From positions 1 to 38,104 of IMG/VR virus record IMGVR_UViG_3300047496_000059: 38,104 bases of DNA, one strand, 5' to 3'. The DNA comes from a virus. Positions 6,549 through 14,523 of this stretch are shown one piece after another. The notes under the pieces are model-generated. The model did no database searches and had not been told where the DNA came from. It was given only the letters and a program-made list of their open reading frames with translations. Position numbers and translations under genes: made by a program. The number at the start of each line of letters is the position of its first letter. Position 1 is the stretch's first letter.

Positions 6549-7220
6549 CTACGTCACCTCTAAAGCAAATATTCTAGCATTGTATAAAACGCTAGACATT
6601 CCAGAATTAATAGCTTTTACCAAAATGGTAGAGCCAGATGGAACTACGTAACCCGGCACCGAGCCGGAATCAGTCTTATAATCAAAAATAAGATTAAATA
6701 AAGTATAACTTAAATACTGCCTATCGAACAATGCCCCATTCAAATAAATATTAAATAGGCCGATATTTTGGCCTGACGTATTTATACCCAAGAGATAGGC
6801 TATCCCGCTTCCGGGTGCCGTATAAGTATTGATGTCAGTCTCTACGCCCACCGGAACGCTAGCAACTTCATTATAGATAACTCTGACGGTCTGAACTCCA
6901 AAACTTCCGCTGCTATTAACAACCAGCGCGCCGTTTGCATCGACTAAAAGGCCCTCCAAAAGTCCTGAAGGGTTGATACCCCCAACTTCAGTTGACGAGG
7001 TAGGAGCTAACTGTCCATTTAAACCAACTGAGGCATTACTTCCGCTTGTAGCGATTAGAAACCAAACATTCCCTCGCCATTGATAAAGAAACCCTGTATC
7101 AAGGGTAACTCGATAGTCACCTTGGAGGTTTCCAACTGTAGGAAGTGTGGATAGCGTAGTGACTGGGTTCTGCCAGTTACCGCCTCCATACCCTGGAATG
7201 GAAGCCGAATTTCCAGACAT
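6549..7220 (-). CDS. Short fibre protein (second fibre cassette)
   Basis: This 223-aa protein has an N-terminal segment (LQGDYRVTLDTGFLYQWRGN, then VWFLIATSG) matching the one near the start of the 1099-aa fibre (GQLAVAADSGNLYEWNGTSW). This repeat is common at the N-terminal part of phage fibres and probably marks virion attachment. The remainder is beta-rich (YTAPGSGIAYLLGINTSGQN, GYVVPSGSTILVKAINSG). It lies downstream of, and coupled to, the small sandwich protein at 7220, reproducing the small protein plus fibre arrangement at 11271-7589. Confidence 0.7.
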   Translation of the reverse strand: MSGNSASIPGYGGGNWQNPVTTLSTLPTVGNLQGDYRVTLDTGFLYQWRGNVWFLIATSGSNASVGLNGQLAPTSSTEVGGINPSGLLEGLLVDANGALVVNSSGSFGVQTVRVIYNEVASVPVGVETDINTYTAPGSGIAYLLGINTSGQNIGLFNIYLNGALFDRQYLSYTLFNLIFDYKTDSGSVPGYVVPSGSTILVKAINSGMSSVLYNARIFALEVT

Positions 7221-7588
7221 TAGAACCCTTTAGCATTGAATGTAGAAACGGTTAGAATTGCTGTCGACGTGCCACCGGATGTATCCTGATAGTAGAGTTC
7301 AACCCAGTTGTACATTGGGTCGATCACATTCCAGAGATAGTTACCTGCCGCTGAAATAGCATAAGATGAATTGGTAATGACTGAAAAATTAGTTGGCTCA
7401 TAATCAGCGCCAACGCTTTGAACCGGATCACATGACCCCAATAGGCTAAACGTCCCTGTAGGTGTTCCAGTTACTACTATTTGAATAGAATAACCTATCA
7501 TATTCCAAAGCTGCATAGCTTTGCTAGTCTTATTGGCACTCAATACGGAGTTTGAGGTGATTATATTTTCAAAGTTATATGTTCGCAT
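7220..7588 (-). CDS. Small beta-sandwich fibre accessory protein (paralogue of 10888-11271)
   Basis: This 122-aa protein shares its core with the protein at 10888-11271. IQIVVTGTPTGTFSLLGSCD aligns with CQVTFSGTPTGTLSVLGSND, followed by a similar WNVIDPMYNWVELYYQ segment and a C-terminal TAILTVSTFNAKGF strand. Each paralogue precedes a fibre gene, suggesting a matched base or adaptor for each. It overlaps the next gene by one base (TAATG). Alternative: a decoration protein. Confidence 0.65.
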   Translation of the reverse strand: MRTYNFENIITSNSVLSANKTSKAMQLWNMIGYSIQIVVTGTPTGTFSLLGSCDPVQSVGADYEPTNFSVITNSSYAISAAGNYLWNVIDPMYNWVELYYQDTSGGTSTAILTVSTFNAKGF

Positions 7589-10500
7589 TTAATTTCCTAC
7601 TCTCTCGATTGACAGGTTATTATAGGCTGCGCCATAATACGCAGTCGTGCTAGGTGTACAGGATGTATAAATGGCCAGCGAGTCTCCACCCAAACAAGGT
7701 ACGCTAGCACTTACTAGCACCTGCCAGTCAGACGTTCCTCCATAACTATAAACCTGATTGGCCACGTACTGACTACCATTATGATAAATTGCTAATAAAA
7801 ATGAGTTTCCTGTGCTAATATTAGTAGCTGCCGTGGTTAAAATCGCAGAAATCCTGTATTTACCTGAAACCGGACATGTGTATAAACCGGTACTTGTATT
7901 ATAGGCGTTATGACTATCATAAAGTCGTGTAGTATATTTATACACACCCTGTGAAGAGCCTATTGAGCCGATGCTAGAATCCGTATAAGACATATTAACC
8001 GATTCGGTTGCAGTAATGACGGCAGGTCCGTTCTCTAGTCCTATAGTGAAGTTGCTTAAAGTATTTTGACCTCCTGTATATGTGGCCGTGCTGGCACTTG
8101 TCAAAACATATATACCGGCAGTGTCACCAGCATTAAAAGCCAAGCTTTTAGCATTCACGGTAGGGCTGGCTGTTGCTGTTGTTGTTGGTATATAAAAAAC
8201 TGGGCCTCTGTATATTTCACTTCCATTTTTATAGATTGCTATAATTATATATTGATTAACTGTAAAAGCTGAGGACGTTTCTACATCTAGAGATGCTGAA
8301 ATATCGTAAAGCCCAGTAACTGGTATAGTGTATAGCCCAGTGCTTGCACTATAAGATCCACTTTTATCGGTGATGACAGTAGGAAACTTAGCGATATTAA
8401 ATGATCCGGTTAAGGTCCCTGTAGGTACACCGTTCATCTGCGCGCCTATGACTCTAGTATTTGAATCAGCGCTCATTACGGAGTTTGAAGACCATCCGAC
8501 AATGGGGACCGTGAAATATCCAGACATCCAAGTATTTGAATTAAATATGGCGCTCCCATTTTGCTTTGTGAATACAAAACTAGCAGTCGATATGCTTATA
8601 AAAATTTGATTTGACGTGCTGCCGTCAACAAATAAAATACCTGTTTTATTTCCTGAACCAACAGAAGCCGGGGTTCCGCTAGAATCAGCTTGTGTAAAGC
8701 TTCCAACAATACCGCCGTTACTTTGATTTGTTACTTTTGTGTAATCAATAGAAATTCCGGATGGAATACCTATAAAAGCTGTCGAAGCTGTTACTGTTCC
8801 TGGAGAAAACGAAAATTGAACCGTTAATTGATCCCCTAGTCTCTTATAAGCATAGGTTACAGAGGATAATGTGCCCAATCCCCCTGAGGATGGAACTGTT
8901 GTTAAAACTGTGCTATCAGTCATCGCCGGACCACTTGGAGCTGTTTGAGGTCCTACATAAAAATCATCTATATAAAGTGTTGCTGCCCCACTAGTTGCGT
9001 TTGCATTGTAAAAACAGAATCTAATTTGCTGCGTGGTAGCATTTGTTTGGAATGTTCCAGTGCAGTATCCCTGACCTGTTGTTTGAACTAGACCAAAATT
9101 TCCGGCTGAACTTAGCCAAGAACTATTCGTTACATCGTAGGCTGCCCAAGCAAACGAATTGGATGCACCACCGGAAAAGTTAGTATTCGACGCACCGGAT
9201 GCTACTTTATAGTAAAACTTAACCGTTAAGACTTTAGCCTGATCTTCTGCATCGATATAAAATGCGGAAGATGCAACCATATTCCCCTGTGTGGTTGCAG
9301 CCGAAGATGCGTAGGATAAACTATAGTTTCCAGATATCTGTGACCCTGAGCCAATGGCGCTAATAGAAAGGTTACCACTTGCACCGCTTCCGAATGTCGG
9401 TGTCCCTGTGGGTAAAGCGTTGGTAAGTGCCCCGATCGTACCAAGAGCCCAGCCTGATGTGGTACCTGTTTCAAAGTCTCCGTTTCCAGGATTCCCTATT
9501 CCACTTCCAAAGCTTGGAATATAGGTGCTAAGATAGTTTTTAGATGCAGAGCTATTGCCCTGAGGCATAGCCCCATTGGCTATCGGAAGAATACCAGTAA
9601 CCCCAGCTGTCAGGCTAAGTTGCTGGAAGGTGGCAGGGCTTCCCCCACCTCCATTAGAAACTAATGGATAGGCAGTAGTACCGGCGCTGGTAGATGCTAT
9701 TGCTGACGCGGAAGTAGCATAGATGATCCCATCAGTGGTGAGTGCAGAAAATGCAGGTTGCTTAGAGTTAAATGTATTCCAGTCCGCACTCGACAAATAT
9801 CCATTATGGGTTGTATCGGCCACGTGTTGAGCAATCGACGTACCCGATCCTAAAACCGAATTTGTTCCTCCCGTGATCGTAATTCCATCGGTACCCACAT
9901 CTGTTAAATTTCCCGTGGTAGCCGCACTGATTGCCGTACCGTTGCCTTGCAGAAGACCCGTAATAGTCGTGCTTAGACTGATAGCGGGTGTTGTCGTCGG
10001 ATTCGCTACTGTTCCAGCTAGGCCATTTCCTGACACTACGGACACGCTTGTAACCGTGCCGGATGTGGCAGGGGCTGCCCATACGGGCGCACCTCCGGTA
10101 ATCGTAAGAACCTGCGTGTTACTGCCTAACGGGTAAATCCCCCCGTTAGTTAAAAGTAACTGGCCTGTAGTTCCGGTATTAAGTGGCAAACCAGTGCAAT
10201 TTGTTAAAAGTCCTGAACTCGGAGTGCCTAAAACCGGGGTTACCAACGTGGGAGATGTCGCTAGAACTACATTTCCGCTTCCCGTGGTAGACGCCGCACT
10301 GATTGCCGTACCGTTACCTTGTAAAATCCCTGTGATAGTAGTGGAAAGGCTTAATGCAGGGGTCGACCCCCCGGATGATGTCCCCGCTAATCCATTGACG
10401 GAAGCCACCGAGACCGCCGTCACGGTTCCCGTTGTGGGTGTCGTCCAGGTCATCGCTGAAGCAATGCCACCCTGAGACGTTAGAACTTGACCAACCGTCC

Positions 10501-10888
10501 CCGCAGTAGTGGGTAGATTGAAGTTATACGTCCCTGCAACGGCCTGAGGAAGAATGGAGATAATGCCAGACCCACTACCTCGAACCTGTAAAGATAGAAG
10601 GTTTAGAGAAGCTGCTGTTAAATGTCCGCTTCCGTCTGTAGTAAAGTTTGGCTCTCCGCCCAAAACTCCACCGCTGTTAAAGATGATATCCCCGGAAACG
10701 CCAGGTGCGGGTGCACCACCGCCAGGACTCGCCAGCAATACCCAGCTTGTCCCATTCCATTCATACAGATTGCCAGAATCAGCCGCTACGGCTAGTTGTC
10801 CCGCTTGAGTTCCCGCAGGAAACACCGAAAACGTCGAATAGATACTAACTCCGCCCCCACCGCCGGGAGGCCACGCAAAAGTGGTCAT
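7589..10888 (-). CDS. Main tail fibre, 1099 aa
   Basis: Largest protein of the window. It begins with a Gly-rich head (WPPGGGGGV) and an LYEWNGTSWVLL attachment-type repeat. Residues about 155-385 form a repetitive shaft, with TTITGILQGNGTAISAA and TTITGLLQGNGTAISAA copies and the widespread fibre motif YLSSADWNTFNSKQ. Residues about 465-650 resemble a carbohydrate-binding module fold (NPGNGDFETGTTSGWALG at the start, ATLYIDDFYVGPQ at the end). Two C-terminal beta-rich blocks (about 805-950 and 960-1099; SASTGLYTIPVTGLYDISAS, NTSTGLYTCPVSGKYRISAI) are C1q/TNF-like tips. Function: host surface recognition. The CBM-like middle suggests glycan binding; this is inferred from pattern, not from alignment. 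Confidence 0.85.
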   Translation of the reverse strand: MTTFAWPPGGGGGVSIYSTFSVFPAGTQAGQLAVAADSGNLYEWNGTSWVLLASPGGGAPAPGVSGDIIFNSGGVLGGEPNFTTDGSGHLTAASLNLLSLQVRGSGSGIISILPQAVAGTYNFNLPTTAGTVGQVLTSQGGIASAMTWTTPTTGTVTAVSVASVNGLAGTSSGGSTPALSLSTTITGILQGNGTAISAASTTGSGNVVLATSPTLVTPVLGTPSSGLLTNCTGLPLNTGTTGQLLLTNGGIYPLGSNTQVLTITGGAPVWAAPATSGTVTSVSVVSGNGLAGTVANPTTTPAISLSTTITGLLQGNGTAISAATTGNLTDVGTDGITITGGTNSVLGSGTSIAQHVADTTHNGYLSSADWNTFNSKQPAFSALTTDGIIYATSASAIASTSAGTTAYPLVSNGGGGSPATFQQLSLTAGVTGILPIANGAMPQGNSSASKNYLSTYIPSFGSGIGNPGNGDFETGTTSGWALGTIGALTNALPTGTPTFGSGASGNLSISAIGSGSQISGNYSLSYASSAATTQGNMVASSAFYIDAEDQAKVLTVKFYYKVASGASNTNFSGGASNSFAWAAYDVTNSSWLSSAGNFGLVQTTGQGYCTGTFQTNATTQQIRFCFYNANATSGAATLYIDDFYVGPQTAPSGPAMTDSTVLTTVPSSGGLGTLSSVTYAYKRLGDQLTVQFSFSPGTVTASTAFIGIPSGISIDYTKVTNQSNGGIVGSFTQADSSGTPASVGSGNKTGILFVDGSTSNQIFISISTASFVFTKQNGSAIFNSNTWMSGYFTVPIVGWSSNSVMSADSNTRVIGAQMNGVPTGTLTGSFNIAKFPTVITDKSGSYSASTGLYTIPVTGLYDISASLDVETSSAFTVNQYIIIAIYKNGSEIYRGPVFYIPTTTATASPTVNAKSLAFNAGDTAGIYVLTSASTATYTGGQNTLSNFTIGLENGPAVITATESVNMSYTDSSIGSIGSSQGVYKYTTRLYDSHNAYNTSTGLYTCPVSGKYRISAILTTAATNISTGNSFLLAIYHNGSQYVANQVYSYGGTSDWQVLVSASVPCLGGDSLAIYTSCTPSTTAYYGAAYNNLSIERVGN

Positions 10889-11271
10889 CAGTTAAGATCC
10901 TTCCCGAATACAGAAACAATCAAACCCCCGGTGCTCGCGGAATTCACATAGCTAAAAGCCAAATAAGACCATGGGAATTGGTTCAAATCGATCCCATAGC
11001 TTAAAGCTGCCCCTGACGGTTGTGTGAGAGATGGTGAGAATGTGAGAGCAAAGAAAGAGACATTATCATTAGATCCAAGAACGCTTAACGTGCCCGTAGG
11101 AGTACCCGAAAACGTCACCTGACAGCCAATATTGTCGATGTTGCCTACATAGGTCGATGGAGAGCTTTGATAGGTATTAGTCCCGGTAACCACTAAAGGG
11201 GTTATACCTTGCGTTAAATCAGTTGCAGGCTGATACGGATAGTAAATCGGTAAGGTCTTCTTAGATCCCAT
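10888..11271 (-). CDS. Small beta-sandwich fibre accessory protein
   Basis: This 127-aa protein is paralogous to the one at 7220-7588 (shared GTPTGT-SVLGS-D core and C-terminal strand LIVSVFGKDLN). It is the first gene after late promoter-like element C and has a strong ribosome-binding site (GGGGGAG two bases before the ATG). It overlaps the main fibre gene by one base (TGATG). Probably a fibre adaptor or decoration protein. Confidence 0.65.
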   Translation of the reverse strand: MGSKKTLPIYYPYQPATDLTQGITPLVVTGTNTYQSSPSTYVGNIDNIGCQVTFSGTPTGTLSVLGSNDNVSFFALTFSPSLTQPSGAALSYGIDLNQFPWSYLAFSYVNSASTGGLIVSVFGKDLN

Positions 11272-11311
11272 TTCTCCCCCTTATGGGTTAAGCGGCTGTA
11301 AACCGCATAGT

Positions 11312-11334
11312 CTCATAAGAGGGGAAAAGGTAGC
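11312..11334 (-). promoter_or_regulatory. Late promoter-like element C
   Basis: Reading leftward: GCTACCTTTTCCCC followed by TCTTATGAG. It shares the exact 12-mer GCTACCTTTTCC with element B at 26345. It ends 40 bp upstream of the fibre-cassette start (11271), in the only sizeable gap of this region (11272-11378). A small GCGG/CCGC hairpin (about 11291-11306) follows in the leader. The T/A-rich TTATGA may act as a -10-like box; no sigma-70 -35 box is evident. Confidence 0.6.
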
Positions 11335-11378
11335 TTTAGGTCTCTGCTTCCTGTTTCAGTTTCATAGATTTATCACCA

Positions 11379-11807
11379 TTAAATTACTGTAAGAATAAAC
11401 TCGTCTTTCGGAACACGCAATAGAAAATCAAGAAAAGTATCTCGACTTCTTGTTAAAATCTCACGGTTTAAATCGCCGAGAAGTATGCATCCGTCACTGT
11501 CTACAAGAGGATCGTTACCAGGATGGAACAAGATACCCGTGTGATTTGGAACATTAAGGACTTCATACGTATAATACATACCGTGCGATCCTTTATGCAT
11601 TCCCCTAACGCACTTATAAACACCACGAATTAGCTTAACTTGACCGTCGATGAAAGGTTCGGCTGTATTGCAGAAAAATTTACCATTTATGTATAAGTCG
11701 CTAAATTGGCGAGTTCCCAACGGCAAGAACCGATGAATTACAACTACTGTAGGAAGATCTTTACTCGTCGGGTCTGTTAGCCCGTGTTTCACTTCGTTTG
11801 GAAGCAT
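11379..11807 (-). CDS. DUF5675-family protein, possible cell-wall acting
   Basis: This 142-aa protein carries the DUF5675 signature: an N-terminal THRF-type strand (VVVIHRFLPLGTRQFSDLYI), FFCNTAEP, and the diagnostic GILFHPGNDPLVDSDGCILLG at about residues 90-110 with a His and a Cys in catalytic-looking positions. The family is of unproven function but is frequent in phages beside structural or lysis genes, and its motif recalls L,D-transpeptidase-like folds. No classical endolysin was found elsewhere, so this is the only candidate peptidoglycan-acting gene. It overlaps the end of the 920-aa gene by 47 nt, so the start is less certain. Confidence 0.75.
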   Translation of the reverse strand: MLPNEVKHGLTDPTSKDLPTVVVIHRFLPLGTRQFSDLYINGKFFCNTAEPFIDGQVKLIRGVYKCVRGMHKGSHGMYYTYEVLNVPNHTGILFHPGNDPLVDSDGCILLGDLNREILTRSRDTFLDFLLRVPKDEFILTVI

Positions 11808-14523
11808 TTAACTTATCCAATCCTTTCTGACTTGTTTTTTGCATCCCCGCAGGTATTTGCTGCGACTGTTGAGGCGCGCTAATAGCCATTTGGTTTGCAG
11901 TGATTCCTAAGGTAGTCATATTCTCATCTAGAGGAACATTCAAGAACTTAGCAATTGAAAGCTTTTGTCCGTAGGGTAAGTGAAGTACATCGGCCTTTTC
12001 CCAATGATCATACATCACTTGGCGCATGTACGTTAACAGTTTTTGGTGTACTTGTTGTAAAGCTTCCATGGATTCATTGCTGAGTGATCCGTTTTTAACC
12101 TGCTTAAGCACAGAAATAGGATCGTTAACGGCGGCATAATATTGGCTAAACTTGCCCCGTTCTTGAGGTGTGGGCTCAAATTTAGGGCTTAAAGGCATCT
12201 CTGACTTTGCCGCTGGCATCTTAGCCTTCAAAAATTGAAGAGCATTCATCACGTTAATCTGCATGGCCTGGCTAACCTGAGGGGCAGCATTATAGATACC
12301 GCTCGTGTTTTCCACCATGTAATCCACCAAAGCCTTAGGATTGCTAGTTAAGGTCCCTATTTCCTTACGCTTTTCCTCAAACTCGGACTTCGAGAGCATC
12401 ACCTGCGCGCCTATTTTAGAGGTCTTTAAAAATGCCTCTCTTGCATTGTGCAAAATGCTTTTATCCGCATCCTTAATCATTTTTCCTAGAATACTCATCT
12501 GGGTAGCCTTCTCACCCGCCTGATTGAGTTTTTTGTTAATAGCGTATTCATCAATTTGCTGTTGAACCGTGTCCTCAACTTTACCAAATAGTTTCTCTTT
12601 GATATTTTTTGGAGAGAGGCTTGCCATCAATGTTTTAGCCGTCCCCGAGGGGTTACCCGTAGCAGTTACCGGGAATAGCCGTAAAGCCGTCAATGCTGCC
12701 TTAATGTCTTCAAAAGACTCCGAACCGCGTGTTTTAAACGCTTCTGAGAGTGCTACTGCTTCTCTGCTCAGGAAATTGCTCATGTTTTGATGAGAAAGGA
12801 CATTATCCTTAGTGTGTCTGAGTCTTACATTGTTTAAATAATCAGCCGTAATAGTAGCAAAATTGTCTTCCCCTACGATTTCTTTTACAGCCTTAGCACT
12901 GTGACTATCTTTAAAGATCTTATCAAGAACATGCTCGGGAGCTTTGGATTGTGAGACTCTTCTCCAATCCTTTAAGTCAATATCGGCACCAATTACACTC
13001 TGAAGATAATCAATTCTATCCTCATTTTTAGCGTATTTGGTCATGATATCCCGAACCTTTGCGTCCGGAATTGTCTCAACTACTTCCTTTTGGATATAAT
13101 CCAACATGGCCGCCTGGGCCTGAGTTAATTGTTGAGATACCTTGGTATTGGCTGTCTTATCGATTTCTCCGATAAGACCTTCGCGTATCTCAAACAAAGC
13201 CTTGATGTTAGTCGGTTCTTTCCTCAGTAAATTTTCAGCTTTTTTTATAGCTTCATAAGTAGGCTTTGTAAGCACTTTTACGTCTTTAAAGGGCTTAATA
13301 GCTAACTGACCATCAACTATATGAAACATATTGCCGATTTCAGGATTTGCGAAAGGCGATGCACTCCCATCGGTTAGATACTGCAAAACCCCGTATAGAT
13401 TATTCTTAGTTTGATCAGCCGTTTTAATTTTTCTTAACTCGGGAATAAGATCCTTCCGAGTAGTTTGGACCACCTCATCCATTAATCGAGCTGCTCGCTC
13501 ACCGGCAGTTTTAAAGTCTGTAGCTAAAGTATGTCCTGGTGCAATGTCTTGAATCGACGTTTTGATTAATTCTCGAAGTTCGTTATTTTGGACGTTTAAA
13601 AAACTTCTTAAAATCCTACCCGGCTCACCTGGACGATCCAAGCGCAATAGGAAATCCTTCATGGCCTGCGGATCAGAATAAGCCTCTACTTGGATATCCT
13701 GATAAGGAAAATGCATCTTAGGATTTAAATGAGCTACTGCATCGTCTGCGGCGGCCTTTTGAGGCATTTCAAAAAGTTCTGCCAATTTTGGGTTTTTCTT
13801 AGCTGCCTCAAGGGTCTCATCTATCTGCTGTAGCGTGGTAAATGGCTTGCCCTTGCTCTCGACAAAGTAAACCGGCTCCTCAATCTTATTCTCCGTCTTT
13901 TCCAATGCCTGTAGAGCTTTTGTTCCACGTGGAACATTCTTAGATTCCTTCAGGAACGGAAGAGCTGCCTTTAACGCATAGGACAGTCCGCCCAATCCGG
14001 CACCAAACACACCCCCGGTTGTAACCATGGATGCAATTTTAGAAGCGTTGAGGTCGGGTTCTCCCAAAGCAAGCTCACTAACAGCTTCCCCGCCTCCTAA
14101 GAACGCCCCCTCTATCCCGTATTCAAGAGCTTTACCTGCAAGACCCTTTTCGGCAAGATTTACTCCTGCAAGTTGGGCTACTTTAGCCCCGCCACCGGTT
14201 AGTGTAGCTAAGGTGCCGGTGCCTACCATGTTCCCGATAAAAGACTTTATCGGATTGGCTTCTCTTCTCTTTTTACGTGCCTCAGGACCGAATAAAGCCG
14301 GGTTAGCCGGGGCGAGAACCTTTTGCTCTATAAGATCCGAGCCCCCTAAAGTAAGGCCCTGTAATGCTTCCTCAACAACGCCTAATGCCTGTTGTCCGGG
14401 TGTCTGATACTGATCAAGCTCATTGCCGACCACGCTAAAATCGTCCTGCTTGACCTGATCCGCAGGGATTACACTCCCATCCTCGCCTACAAGATTACCG
14501 TTGTCGTCTACAGTATATCTCAT
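11761..14523 (-). CDS. Large ejection/internal virion protein
   Basis: This 920-aa protein is last in a run of three ejection-type genes, the position of T7 gp16 or P22 gp16. Residues about 100-190 are Gly/Ala-rich and hydrophobic (MVGTGTLATLTGGGAKVAQL, GVFGAGLGGLSYALKAALPF), fitting membrane insertion during DNA entry. The rest is mainly charged and helical. No lysozyme or transglycosylase motif was seen, unlike T7 gp16. The ATG shares 4 nt with the preceding gene. Codons 196-201 (NVPRGT) contain a perfect parS palindrome. Function is assigned from order, size and composition. Confidence 0.65.
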   Translation of the reverse strand: MRYTVDDNGNLVGEDGSVIPADQVKQDDFSVVGNELDQYQTPGQQALGVVEEALQGLTLGGSDLIEQKVLAPANPALFGPEARKKRREANPIKSFIGNMVGTGTLATLTGGGAKVAQLAGVNLAEKGLAGKALEYGIEGAFLGGGEAVSELALGEPDLNASKIASMVTTGGVFGAGLGGLSYALKAALPFLKESKNVPRGTKALQALEKTENKIEEPVYFVESKGKPFTTLQQIDETLEAAKKNPKLAELFEMPQKAAADDAVAHLNPKMHFPYQDIQVEAYSDPQAMKDFLLRLDRPGEPGRILRSFLNVQNNELRELIKTSIQDIAPGHTLATDFKTAGERAARLMDEVVQTTRKDLIPELRKIKTADQTKNNLYGVLQYLTDGSASPFANPEIGNMFHIVDGQLAIKPFKDVKVLTKPTYEAIKKAENLLRKEPTNIKALFEIREGLIGEIDKTANTKVSQQLTQAQAAMLDYIQKEVVETIPDAKVRDIMTKYAKNEDRIDYLQSVIGADIDLKDWRRVSQSKAPEHVLDKIFKDSHSAKAVKEIVGEDNFATITADYLNNVRLRHTKDNVLSHQNMSNFLSREAVALSEAFKTRGSESFEDIKAALTALRLFPVTATGNPSGTAKTLMASLSPKNIKEKLFGKVEDTVQQQIDEYAINKKLNQAGEKATQMSILGKMIKDADKSILHNAREAFLKTSKIGAQVMLSKSEFEEKRKEIGTLTSNPKALVDYMVENTSGIYNAAPQVSQAMQINVMNALQFLKAKMPAAKSEMPLSPKFEPTPQERGKFSQYYAAVNDPISVLKQVKNGSLSNESMEALQQVHQKLLTYMRQVMYDHWEKADVLHLPYGQKLSIAKFLNVPLDENMTTLGITANQMAISAPQQSQQIPAGMQKTSQKGLDKLNASKRSETRANRPDE
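13921..13936. promoter_or_regulatory. Perfect parS (ParB-binding) palindrome
   Basis: TGTTCCACGTGGAACA is an unbroken 16-bp palindrome identical in form to chromosomal parS sites recognised by bacterial ParB proteins (general consensus TGTTNCACGTGNAACA). It is the only such site noticed in the window. It is in coding sequence (NVPRGT of the 920-aa protein). With equal base frequencies an exact 16-mer would be expected about 1 in 100,000 times in a sequence this long. No parA or parB gene accompanies it, so any function would use host ParB. Confidence 0.75.
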
